Origin: an uncultured bacterium
Lineage (GTDB): Bacteria > Verrucomicrobiota > Kiritimatiellia > CAIKKV01
DNA length: 40,161 bases
NCBI GenBank assembly: GCA_938038445.1
Contig: CALHRZ010000002.1
Span: 1-40,161 of the forward strand
Reading direction: 5' to 3'
Positions 24,940 to 33,930 of the stretch are shown here, in pieces (position 1 is the first letter of the stretch; the number at the start of each line of letters is the position of its first letter). Below the pieces are notes generated by a model that had not been told where the DNA came from, did no database searches, and saw only the letters and a list, made by a program, of their open reading frames with translations. A program made the translations under genes and the position numbers.

Positions 24940-25597
24940 TACGCTTGCTGATGTCTTTTCTTTTCGGGGGTCAACTTTTTTTCAAAGGGCCGACAGCAAA
25001 CACGAAGAAATTCAGGGGAGCGTCGATTGCGCGGTCGGGAGGCTTGCGATGAGGTGTTTGACATGGAAGCAGGCGAAATCCGGCTCTGACAGATCGTTTC
25101 CGACGCGGTTGTAGTATCCCGGCGGGCAGGGGTTTTGTTGAGAACGGTTGGAACGAAGGGTGAGGGATGAATTCCGCAGGGCATTTTGTTATCGCCAAGG
25201 GGGCGCTTTGCTGTTTGACAGCGACGGTGGGCATGCCCTTTGTGCGCCACGGTGCTACAATGTTGGAACGTTGCATGTTGCCGGATCCAAGAGCGATGGG
25301 TCTTCTTCGGGGGCGTTCGGGAACCTGGCGGTGGTTTTTCCCCGACGAGTTCTTCTTTTCAGTTGCGAATGTCCGCCACTACGGTTGGGGGGAGAACGAA
25401 ACGGGATCGGGATCTCTGCGCGATTCCCCATGCGCTTCCGATCTCCGATGTGAAAATGTGGCCGCTTTTGGAATGCCAATTGCCGCGCCAAGTCTTCCGT
25501 GGGTTCGAGTCCCTTGTGGGTTTGCATGAGACGGATCGTCCGCATCCGAAGTGCCGGTTCGTGGTGGGAACGAGAAACGGCATTTTGTTTTCCGGCG

Positions 25598-25621
25598 GCC
25601 GGGTTACATCTGAAACCCGGC
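25598..25621. repeat. Inverted repeat (hairpin)
   Basis: GCCGGGTT (25598-25605) and AACCCGGC (25614-25621) form an eight-base GC-rich stem with an eight-base loop. Only a short CTTT follows, so it is not a convincing terminator. Confidence 0.4.
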
Positions 25622-25817
25622 GGCTTTGGTGAAGGGCGATCCTGGCCATGCGGTGCGATTGCGGTGGATCGCATGGGCGGAAGGCCGCACGGATAAACTC
25701 GTCTATCCGGTACGGGGGGAGCCCTTGTTGCGCCGGGATTAGAAGGGGAGGGAGGATGCCGGATGTTTGTTGGGAGGGTACTGGGCGGAGGGTGGCACGA
25801 TCGAGGTGGAAAACCTC

Positions 25818-25846
25818 TTGTCAGGGAATCGGTTTCGTTTTATTAA
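25818..25846 (+). promoter_or_regulatory. Sigma-70-type promoter of Gfo/Idh/MocA gene
   Basis: TTGTCA (25818-25823) lies exactly 17 bases from TATTAA (25841-25846). Transcription would begin near 25853, 28 bases before the ATG at 25881 and just upstream of its AAGGAGG site. One of the best promoter matches in the window. Confidence 0.65.
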
Positions 25847-25880
25847 TGGACCTCAGATTCAAAACCCAGAAGGAGGCCGT

Positions 25881-27011
25881 ATGCGAAAGTTGAAAGTGGC
25901 AATGATCGGGGGTGGTGGTTCGGGTAGTTTTTTTGGAAAGGTGCATCTAAGGGCGGTGTCGCTTGACGGGACTCGGGAAGTGACGGCCGGGGTTCTTCGT
26001 CACGATCCCAAAGCGGCCCTAGAGGCGGCCGAGGAGTGGGGGATCCGGGGATTTCCGGACATTGCGACGATGGTAAAAGCGTGGAAGGCGGGGGATGTAG
26101 AGCTCGACTATGCCGTTGTTACGACTCCCAACTTTGCCCATTATGCCGCCGCGAAATCTTGTTTGGAAGCCGGTTTGCCCGTGCTATGCGAGAAGCCCAT
26201 GACGTTGACAGTTGCGGAAGCCGAGTCGCTCGCCAAACTGGTCAAGAAGACGGGGTTGCCGTTCGTGCTGGCCCACACGTATACCGGTCATCCGATGATG
26301 ATGTTCGCCAAAACGTTGGTAGCGGACGGCGCTATCGGCGAGGTGCGGAAGGCGGAGTCATGGTATAACCAGGGGTGGCTGGCCACTGCGCTCGAGAAGA
26401 CAGGCCAACAGCAAGCCTCGTGGCGAACCGACCCGAAGCGGACGGGGATTTCCAACTGCGGAGGCGACATCGGAACGCACGCCTTTATTGCGGCGACGTG
26501 GGTGACGGGTCTTGCGGTTCGAAAGGTCAGTGCGCGGCTCAACATTTTCGTGGAGGGTCGCAAGCTGGACGACGATTTTAACGTGATTGGGGAACTTTCC
26601 AACGGCGGAACCGCCTTGATCACCGCCACGCAGATTGCGATCGGTTACAAAAATGACAATGGGTTCCGGATTTATGGGACCAAGGGTTCGTTGGAGTGGC
26701 ATCAGGAACGAGCGGAAACGTTGTTGGTTCGCCGGGGAACTGCGGACGAGACGTATTGGATCGGCGCGGGGGGTTATCCCGCCTCCGTGGCTTCCTATCT
26801 GCGGGCGCCGTCTGGCCACCATGAGGACTTTTTCGAAGCCCTTGCCAATCTTCATACGACGATGGAGCGGTTGATTCGGCGTCGGAATGGGGAGGAGGGC
26901 ATTCCCGAACCCTTCGCGCATCCTGGGGTGGAAGAGGGGGTTGCCGGGATGCGGTTCGTCAAAGCGGCGGTTGAAAGCTCGAAGAAAAAAGGAGCTTGGA
27001 CCAAGGTCTAA
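25881..27011 (+). CDS. Gfo/Idh/MocA family oxidoreductase
   Basis: A 376-residue cytoplasmic dehydrogenase. The start at 25881 is set by a strong AAGGAGG site and by the Rossmann opening VAMIGGGGSGSFFG (6-19); an earlier in-frame ATG adds 38 unconserved residues and overlaps the promoter. The EKP motif is at 104-106 and the C-terminal GGDIGTHAF segment carries the likely catalytic His200. Of the three family members here it is the longest and has the most typical sugar-dehydrogenase features (SWRTDPKRTG, a motif seen in myo-inositol-like members). Its stop overlaps the opposing SIS-like gene by four bases. Substrate unknown. Confidence 0.9.
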   Translation: MRKLKVAMIGGGGSGSFFGKVHLRAVSLDGTREVTAGVLRHDPKAALEAAEEWGIRGFPDIATMVKAWKAGDVELDYAVVTTPNFAHYAAAKSCLEAGLPVLCEKPMTLTVAEAESLAKLVKKTGLPFVLAHTYTGHPMMMFAKTLVADGAIGEVRKAESWYNQGWLATALEKTGQQQASWRTDPKRTGISNCGGDIGTHAFIAATWVTGLAVRKVSARLNIFVEGRKLDDDFNVIGELSNGGTALITATQIAIGYKNDNGFRIYGTKGSLEWHQERAETLLVRRGTADETYWIGAGGYPASVASYLRAPSGHHEDFFEALANLHTTMERLIRRRNGEEGIPEPFAHPGVEEGVAGMRFVKAAVESSKKKGAWTKV

Positions 27012-28300
27012 CGGGCACCCATCCTTTCCGCAACGGCTTCATCGAGCAGTCGGTAGATCAACGCGCTTTCGATGCCCGAAAGGGGCCCCATATGGCCGGG
27101 GGCAAAGGGAAGGGGTATTTCGGCATCGGGGAGAGCCCAGGACTGAGGGATTACGATTGTTTCGGGTCCGGCGTTATTGTGAGGATTGGTGAGGTCGATC
27201 GCGTAACTGGCGGCGACGAGATCGAGTCCTGCTTTTTGGATGGCGGTTTGGTAATCTTCCAGGGGCGTACTGATGCCAATATATCCAAACCATATCATAC
27301 CATCGCCGGGTTGGAACTCCTTTTCCAGCACCCCCTTGCGGGTTTGCCAGACGACGTTGATCGGTTTCCACGGCGTGTGATGCGTGCGGTGAATCTCGGC
27401 GAGGAGGTAGTGGGCACAGGAAGCGATCCCGACGGTTTTGCCGGCGCGAAGGCGGCCGGCGATCCGGTCGGCGGCCAGAGACATGGGGTGTTGGACGGCG
27501 TCGCTTCGAACATGTGCCAGAGCATGTTCCACTGCCCGCAGAAAGCGGCGGGAGAGTTGTCCGGTGGGTATCGGCGCGCGGCAGGGAAAGAGACGATTCC
27601 GTCCTTCTTTTTTTATTGTGGCGTTATGGGTATCGGCTCCTTCCTCCATGATTCCCTGAAGGATGCCGGGGTGGTGGCCTCGGCGGGTGAGCGCAGCGGT
27701 ATATTCCAAACACCACAGCCAACCATTGACCACATTGACGAGGGTATTGAGGGCGGAATCGGATTCCTCCTTGGGCTCTCCGCCTGCTCCATTATCGAGT
27801 AGGTGACGGATTTCCAGAGGGAGGGTGGGGGCCCCCTGACGCGAGGCGAACACAATCGGCAAACGCTGGTCCTTGTGAAAACGGACCAGCCAGTTGGTTG
27901 TGGGGGTGAGATCTTTCGGCCAGGAGGCCACCGATAAAAGGCCGATATCGGCGGGTCCCGCGATTGATGGGCGTTCTTCTTCAGGCAGGGCGTTGACGAG
28001 TCCGCCAGAACGATTGAGCAGTTCTTCAGCAAACGTTTGCTGGAGGGAATAGGGGACCGTGATGAGCAGATTGGGGTTTTGGAGGGTCTGGTCTGCTGCT
28101 TCTTCGGCCGCTTTCTGGATTTGAGGCAACTCGTTTTGAACGGTTTGGAGACGTTGTTCAAAGCGTCGGTCGAAGGAAGGCGCCGGGCGTTGGGCCGGGG
28201 AGGTAGCCACCGGATAAGAGAAGCAATGGGGCGTGAAGAGGACGAGGAGGGCCGACAACATCATCGGTTGGAGTTGGGGGGGATGGGAGAGGATCGTCAT
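27008..28300 (-). CDS. Exported SIS-like (sugar isomerase fold) protein, tentative
   Basis: A 430-residue protein with a likely signal peptide (hydrophobic MMLSALLVLFTPHCFS, residues 13-28). The next segment has repeated helices, then a strand-rich part with NLLITVPYSL (76-85). The second half contains AADRIAGRLRAGKTVGIASCAHYLLAEIH and DLVAASYAID, a pattern resembling the SIS phosphosugar-binding fold. Both halves could be SIS-like, but the usual Ser/Thr phosphate loop is not clear, so the fold call is weak. A SIS protein outside the cytoplasm would be unusual because phosphosugars are rarely found there. It overlaps the URO-D gene by four bases (ATGA), so it is translationally coupled to it and last in the minus-strand operon. 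Confidence 0.5.
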   Translation of the reverse strand: MTILSHPPQLQPMMLSALLVLFTPHCFSYPVATSPAQRPAPSFDRRFEQRLQTVQNELPQIQKAAEEAADQTLQNPNLLITVPYSLQQTFAEELLNRSGGLVNALPEEERPSIAGPADIGLLSVASWPKDLTPTTNWLVRFHKDQRLPIVFASRQGAPTLPLEIRHLLDNGAGGEPKEESDSALNTLVNVVNGWLWCLEYTAALTRRGHHPGILQGIMEEGADTHNATIKKEGRNRLFPCRAPIPTGQLSRRFLRAVEHALAHVRSDAVQHPMSLAADRIAGRLRAGKTVGIASCAHYLLAEIHRTHHTPWKPINVVWQTRKGVLEKEFQPGDGMIWFGYIGISTPLEDYQTAIQKAGLDLVAASYAIDLTNPHNNAGPETIVIPQSWALPDAEIPLPFAPGHMGPLSGIESALIYRLLDEAVAERMGAR

Positions 28301-29466
28301 GGGTTATTCCGGGTGTATCGTCCATGTTCGAGGCAGGTCTGATAAACCGCCGCCATGTTTTCCAACGGGGTTTTGGGCGAAAGGTTGTTTCCTTCTTGAA
28401 GAATGAATCGGCCGCCTTCCATGATTCCCGAGCGGAGAATTCGGAGGGTATCGGCGGCGCATTCGGGAGGGGACGCGGAGAGGAGAAGGGGGACGGGTGG
28501 GCCGCCGGAAATTTCAACGTCGGGTCCGAGTTCACGGCGGAGTGCCCCATGGTCGACGGGAAAACCGGTATCGAAGGAAAAGACCCCGAGTTCATCTCGA
28601 ATGGTTTTGAAATGGCGGGTCGCATCTCCGCACAGATGGATGCCGCGTTGACCGAAGGGGGTGGAAAACATTTCCTCGTAATAGAGGCGATGGGAGGGCA
28701 GAACGTACTGACGGTAAGTTTCGACACCAATCAATTGAATCGAGTCATCCGCAAAGAATCCCGAGGAGGAACGGTCGGGTTTGCCCGCGAGGCGCAGCAG
28801 TGCCTTGTTTCGACGAAGCACTTCGCGGGTGATTGTTTCCAGCACTCGGGAGGCCTTTGGCGGATCATCTCCTAGCAAAAGGAAAAAGTCCGTTCCGAAG
28901 AGTGCGGCGGCGGCGGTGAGGGGGCCGTCGAATCCCAGCGTGAAAGGGTAGGCTTGAACAGGCAAGCCGAGATGGGTTCGGCCGCGCGCAGCGCGAACCA
29001 GTTTTTCGGCGAATCCGATCTGTTCGCGTATGAAGGGGTTGTTGAGGGGGTTGGAGAAGTCCATGGCGAGGAAGCGATCCACGTCTTCGAGCGTGTAACA
29101 GGGTTCAGCGAAGGGCACTTGGCCTGGTTTGATTTGGAGTCGGGCGCCGAAATAAAGGGCGTCATACGTGTTTTGCACATCTGGCGCACAGGTCCAATGA
29201 TCGGGGAGGGCGGAGGGCATATCGCTGACCTGGCTGAAGGCGGTTCGAAGATATTCCTGAAAGCGAATACGGATGGAAATATGGCGGTCTGGGTCGAAAA
29301 TATAATCGTGGAAGGTCCAGTTTTCGGGATTCAGCGCAGGATCGAGAAGGATATGCCGGACGTTGGCATTCCATCGCAGGGGAACGCGAACAGGGTTGCG
29401 GGCGCGATAGGCTTTCCAGAGGGAGTCTTTTTCGGCGTCGGTTGGGACGGGGTATGGGAATTGCAT
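28297..29466 (-). CDS. Uroporphyrinogen decarboxylase (URO-D) family protein
   Basis: A 389-residue cytoplasmic TIM barrel. Its last third shows the family pattern GPDVEISGGPPVPLLL, then ECAADTLRIL, GGRFILQEGNNLSPKTPLENM, and an IHLCGDATRHF segment before it, as in the MtaA/CmuA methyltransferase branch rather than true HemE. Family members in carbohydrate loci of PVC bacteria are common and their reactions unproven. True HemE would be expected to carry conserved N-terminal arginine motifs, which I do not see. The gene lies 12 bases downstream of the sialidase-like gene and its stop overlaps the SIS-like start. Confidence 0.82.
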   Translation of the reverse strand: MQFPYPVPTDAEKDSLWKAYRARNPVRVPLRWNANVRHILLDPALNPENWTFHDYIFDPDRHISIRIRFQEYLRTAFSQVSDMPSALPDHWTCAPDVQNTYDALYFGARLQIKPGQVPFAEPCYTLEDVDRFLAMDFSNPLNNPFIREQIGFAEKLVRAARGRTHLGLPVQAYPFTLGFDGPLTAAAALFGTDFFLLLGDDPPKASRVLETITREVLRRNKALLRLAGKPDRSSSGFFADDSIQLIGVETYRQYVLPSHRLYYEEMFSTPFGQRGIHLCGDATRHFKTIRDELGVFSFDTGFPVDHGALRRELGPDVEISGGPPVPLLLSASPPECAADTLRILRSGIMEGGRFILQEGNNLSPKTPLENMAAVYQTCLEHGRYTRNNP

Positions 29467-29478
29467 GTGGGGTTCTGC

Positions 29479-30792
29479 TCAATAGACGAGGTTGCGGAAA
29501 TCGGGAACACGTGCAGCAAGCACGCGTTCGGTTTGCGGAAGACGGTGGTTTTCGGGGCCGCTTCCTCGGAACAGCACGTGGAGATCGCCGCTTCGGATGG
29601 CCATTGCGGGCCCTGTCTGGATGGGGCACTGGTCCGTGGGAGCGCAGACGAGGCCGGCGAAGGACCAATCCACCAGATTTTTGGAGAAATGGAGGGCCAG
29701 TGTCCGCGTTTCATCGTAGGGCAGGCTTGGTCGGAGGCCAGGTGCGGCGGATGGACGAGCCAAGCTATCGGTGATTCGGTTGGAGACGGTCCAGAAGAGG
29801 CGGGAACTTTCGTCATACAGCACATCGAACTTCCGATTGCCGCCGGGCCATGGAAGAAACGCGATAGGGATACCCGAAGGGGCGGCGAGGGGTTCCAGGA
29901 GTGGGATCTGATCATCGCCGCGAAGTACGATTCGCAAGATGGCCGCGAGATTGCTGCGATGAACGCCTGCACGGCAAATGAGGAAGAGAGATTTTCCCTG
30001 GGGATCGTGCCATTCTTGGGTCGGGTCGGGGATCGCGAGGATGTGAGCATCATCCCATCCGACACAGGGCGCGAACCGTCCATCGCCGATGGGATTTCGA
30101 CCGTGGGCGTTTGGGGTGGGATAAAAGGGGATACCCAGTCCGTGCCATTCGGCCTTTCCAAACCATTCGGATAAGGTTTTTTCGGGTTCGGAGAACAGCC
30201 ATTGTTTGGGAGAGAGGAGATTGGCGCCGAGACGGCCTTTCAGAACGACGGGGCAAAGCACGGAACCCGGCCAACCCATAAGGGGTACTGGCCGTGTTTT
30301 CATGAAGGCGGCCAGGACGAATCCTTGATGGAACCAAACGTTTGCGGGCCCTTGGGTAAAGAGTCCTCCGTACGCATCGGGTGGGGTGAGGGCTTCGGGC
30401 TTGGACCAGGTATTCCCCCCATCGAATGAGCGGGCCGCCATCAGGTTGCCGTTGTGGCCGAGCGCATAAAGGATTTCCCCGTCGCGAAACAAACGGACGA
30501 AACCGAACGGGAGGTCGGATCGGAACTGCCAGGTTTCCCCCCGGTCGTTCGAGCTGAAGATTTTGGTTTGGACGAGGTGATGGTGGGGATAGAGGCGCCC
30601 TTTGGGTCCTGGGCATTTTTTCAAACCGGGTCCGTGGAGATGGAGAGCAGCGACGAGGCGTCCGCTGGGAAGGGAGATGAGGGCGGGGTTTGCTTGAAAA
30701 ACCTCCGCTTCCGGGGGATGACGGTAAAGATCAACGGGTTGAGGGTCCAACGGGATCCCACGGAAGGAATCTGGCGTGGCGCCTTCTTTCAT
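29479..30792 (-). CDS. Sialidase-like six-bladed beta-propeller protein
   Basis: A 437-residue protein with two clear Asp boxes, SSNDRGETW (80-88) and SFDGGNTW (122-129), which mark the sialidase/neuraminidase propeller fold. The blade pattern continues to the C terminus. No signal peptide is seen, so it would be cytoplasmic, unlike most bacterial sialidases. Arginine triads that bind the sialic carboxylate are not obvious, so the substrate may be another sugar. The ribosome site AAGGAA precedes ATG 30792. It lies 33 bases after nagB, whose product handles the amino sugar that sialic acid breakdown also yields, which is suggestive only. Confidence 0.75.
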   Translation of the reverse strand: MKEGATPDSFRGIPLDPQPVDLYRHPPEAEVFQANPALISLPSGRLVAALHLHGPGLKKCPGPKGRLYPHHHLVQTKIFSSNDRGETWQFRSDLPFGFVRLFRDGEILYALGHNGNLMAARSFDGGNTWSKPEALTPPDAYGGLFTQGPANVWFHQGFVLAAFMKTRPVPLMGWPGSVLCPVVLKGRLGANLLSPKQWLFSEPEKTLSEWFGKAEWHGLGIPFYPTPNAHGRNPIGDGRFAPCVGWDDAHILAIPDPTQEWHDPQGKSLFLICRAGVHRSNLAAILRIVLRGDDQIPLLEPLAAPSGIPIAFLPWPGGNRKFDVLYDESSRLFWTVSNRITDSLARPSAAPGLRPSLPYDETRTLALHFSKNLVDWSFAGLVCAPTDQCPIQTGPAMAIRSGDLHVLFRGSGPENHRLPQTERVLAARVPDFRNLVY

Positions 30793-30825
30793 GGAGTTCC
30801 TTGTGGGGGTGTGGATTTTGCCTTG

Positions 30826-31614
30826 TTAGCGGAAAGGGGCCCACTCCGGTTCGTTTTCGAAAATCCAGCGGTAGTAGTCTTTGCCTTTCAACTGTTCAGC
30901 GGCGGCTTCATCCACCAGGACGGTGCATCGGGGGTGGAGTTGCAAGGCGGAGGCGGTCACCCATGCCGTGATGGGTCCTTCGAGTGCTTGGGAAAGAATG
31001 AAGGCTTTTTCTTCTCCAGTGGCCACCAGCAGGCAGCGGCGACTTTCGAGAATGGTGCCGACGCCCATGGTGATCGCACGGGCGGGAACGTTTTCCCAAC
31101 GTCCGCCGAAGAGGGAGGCATTCTGGCGACGGGTTGCGGGTGTGAGGGCTTTTTCGCGGGTTCGGGACTGCAGGGCGGAGAGGGGCTCATTGAATCCGAT
31201 GTGTCCGTCACGGCCGATGCCGAGCAATTGAAGGTCAATCCCTCCGCACGCCTTGATGGCGGCCTCATATGCGGCGCATTCGGCGGCGAGGTCGGCCGCC
31301 ATTCCGTTGGGGATATGGATGTGGGAGGATGGGATGTCCACGTGGCGGAAAAAGTGATCGGTCATGTAGCGGTGGTAGGAACCGGGGTGATCCGGCGGCA
31401 GGCCGATAAACTCGTCGAGATTGAACGTTTGGCAACGGGCGAAGGAGAGTCCTTCGTTGCGGTGCATGGTGGCCAGATGACGGTAGACGGCCTCCATTGT
31501 TCTTCCTGTGGCGAGGCCGAGCGTTAAGTTGGGTCGGACACGCACTTCGCGGGCGATGACCCGTGCGGCCAGGAGAGCGGTTTTTTCGGCGGTTTCCTGA
31601 ATGATGACTTCCAT
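30826..31614 (-). CDS. nagB: Glucosamine-6-phosphate deaminase
   Basis: A 262-residue cytoplasmic enzyme that converts glucosamine 6-phosphate to fructose 6-phosphate and ammonia. It has the normal length and all family motifs: phosphate loop GLATGRT (33-39), NLDEF with catalytic Asp67, LGIGRDGHIGFNEP with Asp136, His138 and Glu143, and a SRTREKALT segment that binds the substrate. Its start shares one base with the stop of the upstream oxidoreductase (TGATG), showing translational coupling. It is the best-defined metabolic enzyme of the operon and ties the locus to amino-sugar use. Whether the substrate is free glucosamine-6-phosphate or a derivative cannot be told here. Confidence 0.93.
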   Translation of the reverse strand: MEVIIQETAEKTALLAARVIAREVRVRPNLTLGLATGRTMEAVYRHLATMHRNEGLSFARCQTFNLDEFIGLPPDHPGSYHRYMTDHFFRHVDIPSSHIHIPNGMAADLAAECAAYEAAIKACGGIDLQLLGIGRDGHIGFNEPLSALQSRTREKALTPATRRQNASLFGGRWENVPARAITMGVGTILESRRCLLVATGEEKAFILSQALEGPITAWVTASALQLHPRCTVLVDEAAAEQLKGKDYYRWIFENEPEWAPFR

Positions 31615-32690
31615 CAGCTCAAACCGAACTCTTTAGCGTTCTGGGAACAGGAAGGAAAGACGGGCCGATTCGGGAGCCGCTCGCGGAGGAGGGACTGTTC
31701 GTCGAGATCGTCCTGGAGAGGAAGCGGGATTTGGCCGCCGAGCGCTGCGGAGCGCTGAAACGCCAACATGAGTTCTGCTCCCTTGCAGGCATTTTCGAAG
31801 GCGCAGGGGTGAGGCTTGCCTTCATCGAGCCAAGCGGCGATATCCGCGATATAGGGGGGCATGTCAAGGTCGTAGTTCATGGCTCCCTCGCCGCTTTGGT
31901 AGCCCTGCTTTCGAGTAATGGCGCGCCACCCGCCGTTGGTTAGAACCTCCGCAAACCCTTCGGTCCCCTGGGCGCCCATACGGCATTTCCCCCACCATTT
32001 GGCCACTTCGGGTTGATCCGGGGCGCCTGCACCGCATTCGTAGATGCCGCGGATGCCGTTGGCGAATTGGACGAAACCGGCGATGTAATCGGGCGAGGGA
32101 TGGTTGTCGGCGAGTTTGGCGCGACCTGAGGCTTGGGCCATGACCCACAGGGCTTCGGGTCGGCCGGCGTAATCGCGCGTGTAATCGAACAGGTGGGACA
32201 ACATATGGGTCATCCATCCCGTCGCGGTGCCGTACACCGTATGCACGCGGCCGAGGGCTCCCGAGGCGATGATCTCCGCTGTTTTTCGGTAGTGGATACC
32301 GTAGCGGTGCTGGTGGCTCACGACGGCTTTGATTCCGGATTGTCGAATCATGGTCTCCATTTGGTGGAGTTCCCGACTTGTCAGGGCGATCGGTTTTTCG
32401 AAAGCGATCAAGCGGGCACCTGCTTGGATTCCGATCTCCACCATTGCGGAGCGGAGGTTGGGGAGGGTGCAGAAGCAGAACACATCCGGTTTGAGGTCGC
32501 GGGCCAAGGCGGAGGCATCGGAACCGCCTTTTACGTTTCCTCCCAGTTTCGAAACGGCGGACGAAACGCGCGCCGGATCAATGTCACAGATGCCGACCAC
32601 GGAAAAGCGGGGGTGGGCGGCAAAGGCGGTGGCATGATGCATTCCGCGTTTACCGGCTCCGACAACGAGGACACGATAGGGTTGACTCAT
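31614..32690 (-). CDS. Gfo/Idh/MocA family oxidoreductase
   Basis: A 358-residue cytoplasmic dehydrogenase. The N-terminal Rossmann fold begins VLVVGAGKRG (7-16), EKP is at 98-100, and the C-terminal domain carries HMLSHLFDYTR with His166 and Asp169. The usual GGG motif before this His is replaced by TATGWMTH, an odd variant. A ribosome site AGAGGA precedes its ATG. It follows the PLP aminotransferase by 21 bases and is coupled to nagB, so it may oxidise a sugar hydroxyl that the aminotransferase then aminates or the reverse. That pairing is known for amino-sugar pathways; its use here is inference. Confidence 0.88.
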   Translation of the reverse strand: MSQPYRVLVVGAGKRGMHHATAFAAHPRFSVVGICDIDPARVSSAVSKLGGNVKGGSDASALARDLKPDVFCFCTLPNLRSAMVEIGIQAGARLIAFEKPIALTSRELHQMETMIRQSGIKAVVSHQHRYGIHYRKTAEIIASGALGRVHTVYGTATGWMTHMLSHLFDYTRDYAGRPEALWVMAQASGRAKLADNHPSPDYIAGFVQFANGIRGIYECGAGAPDQPEVAKWWGKCRMGAQGTEGFAEVLTNGGWRAITRKQGYQSGEGAMNYDLDMPPYIADIAAWLDEGKPHPCAFENACKGAELMLAFQRSAALGGQIPLPLQDDLDEQSLLRERLPNRPVFPSCSQNAKEFGLS

Positions 32691-32711
32691 GGGACGGTTC
32701 CTCTAATGGGA

Positions 32712-33839
32712 TTAATGGGCGTGGGCTTTATCCCATTCCAGGCACTTTGCGATGACGTAATCCACTTCGGCCGGCTCCAGTTCCGGGTACATGGGAAGGC
32801 TGATGCAGGTGGCCGCATTCTTTTCGGCGTTTACGACTGAACCGACGATACGGGCGCCTTTGCCCCAGGGGAAACCGGCCTGTCGGTGGATCGGAATAGA
32901 GTAGTGAGTTTTCGCATCAATGCCGTTTTGGGTGAGGAAATCGAGGAAGGGATCGCGGTGTGCGGGGTCTTTTGTTTCGATGACGTAGAGATGGAAAACG
33001 TGGCGGTAGCCGGGGCGCACGACGGGCAGCGTGAAGGTTTTGGCCGTTTTGAGCCCTTCCGTATAACGGGTGGCCCACTGGATGCGCAAATCATTCCATG
33101 CGTGAATGTGTTTGAGCTTGGCGCTGAGGATGCCGGCATGGAGGTCATCGAGCCGGCTGTTGAATCCGAAGCTGTGGACGTTCCGTTTGTTGGAGCCGTG
33201 GTTGCGCAGGAGGCGGACTTTTTGATCCACGTCGGCGCGGCGGGTGACCACGGCGCCGCCGTCCCCGAACGTGCCGAGGTTTTTTTGGATAATGAAGCTG
33301 GTTGTGGCCGCGTCGCTGAGATGGCCGATTCGGAATCCATCTCCGTGTGCATCGATGGCCTGGGCATTATCTTCGATCACGAGGAGATTGTGACGATCGG
33401 CAATTTGGCGAATGGCGGGCATATCGGCGCACTGGCCGTAAAGGTGTACAGGGATGATCGCTTTGGTCTTGGGGGTGATGGCCGCCTCGATCCGGGCGGG
33501 GTCGATGCATTTGGTTTTGGGGTCGCAGTCTACGAAAACGGCGGTGGCGCCGGCAATCCAGATGGCTTCAGCGGTGGCGAAGAAGGTATTGGGGTGGGTG
33601 ATGACTTCGTCGCCCGGCCCGATCCCGAGGGCCATTAGGGTAAGCCAAATGGCGTCGGTGCCGTTTCCGACGCCGATTGCGTAGGGGAGATTGTGGAAGT
33701 CCGCAAGTTCCTTTTCGAACTTCTTGAGCATCGGACCTTGCACATACTCGCCGCTTTCCAGGACCGTATGGATATTGGCATCGATTTCGGACTGGATGTT
33801 GTGGTACTGACGGACGTGGCCGTAAAAACTGACTTTCAT
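32712..33839 (-). CDS. DegT/DnrJ/EryC1/StrS family PLP aminotransferase
   Basis: A 375-residue cytoplasmic enzyme of the sugar-aminotransferase family, which moves an amino group between glutamate or glutamine and a keto-sugar. Lys186 in SFIIQKNLGTFGDGGAVVT binds pyridoxal phosphate, Asp157 in VIEDNAQA pairs with the ring nitrogen, and the glycine-rich segment VGNGTDAIWL is at 57-66. The full-length family is normal in size. Its own promoter lies at 33872-33899. It is first in the tight block aminotransferase, oxidoreductase, nagB. It may either build an amino sugar or, run in reverse, deaminate one; both are possible with this family. Confidence 0.92.
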   Translation of the reverse strand: MKVSFYGHVRQYHNIQSEIDANIHTVLESGEYVQGPMLKKFEKELADFHNLPYAIGVGNGTDAIWLTLMALGIGPGDEVITHPNTFFATAEAIWIAGATAVFVDCDPKTKCIDPARIEAAITPKTKAIIPVHLYGQCADMPAIRQIADRHNLLVIEDNAQAIDAHGDGFRIGHLSDAATTSFIIQKNLGTFGDGGAVVTRRADVDQKVRLLRNHGSNKRNVHSFGFNSRLDDLHAGILSAKLKHIHAWNDLRIQWATRYTEGLKTAKTFTLPVVRPGYRHVFHLYVIETKDPAHRDPFLDFLTQNGIDAKTHYSIPIHRQAGFPWGKGARIVGSVVNAEKNAATCISLPMYPELEPAEVDYVIAKCLEWDKAHAH

Positions 33840-33871
33840 GAAGGGACTCCGTTACGGGTTGAACCAGAGTT

Positions 33872-33899
33872 TGTATACTGAGGAGGCTTCGTTCGTCAA
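33872..33899 (-). promoter_or_regulatory. Promoter of aminotransferase-to-SIS gene block
   Basis: On the minus strand TTGACG (33899-33894) is 16 bases from TATACA (33877-33872). Transcription would begin near 33865, 26 bases before the aminotransferase ATG at 33839. It sits in the only sizeable gap of the minus-strand cluster and probably supplements read-through from the amidohydrolase gene. Confidence 0.55.
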
Positions 33900-33930
33900 T
33901 TTCAAAAGCGGCGGGCTGAAGGAAAGGGAT

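Larger units (their letters stand above)
24747..25817. other. Gene-poor region of about 1.1 kb
   Basis: No open frame here has a recognisable domain, signal or good ribosome site. Features seen are a 24-bp palindrome (24916-24939) and a hairpin (25598-25621). A minus-strand frame ending near 25015 has no start codon and a stop about 55 codons upstream; it reads like a protein tail (PCPPGYYNRVGNDL). This may be a decayed gene. An extended -10-like TGCTACAAT (25253-25261) could start an untranslated RNA, but I cannot support one further. Composition is similar to the coding DNA around it, which favours a degraded gene over a regulatory desert. Confidence 0.5.

Noticed and set aside
25501..25513. 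tRNA T-arm-like sequence GGGTTCGAGTCCC
   Set aside because: No acceptor stem, D arm or anticodon arm can be formed at the right distances and no CCA follows. It is also not placed like a tmRNA end.
25167..25529. Plus-strand 120-codon frame in the gene-poor gap
   Set aside because: No ribosome site, no known motif and no supporting context. The same bases are open on the minus strand, which is expected by chance in GC-rich DNA.
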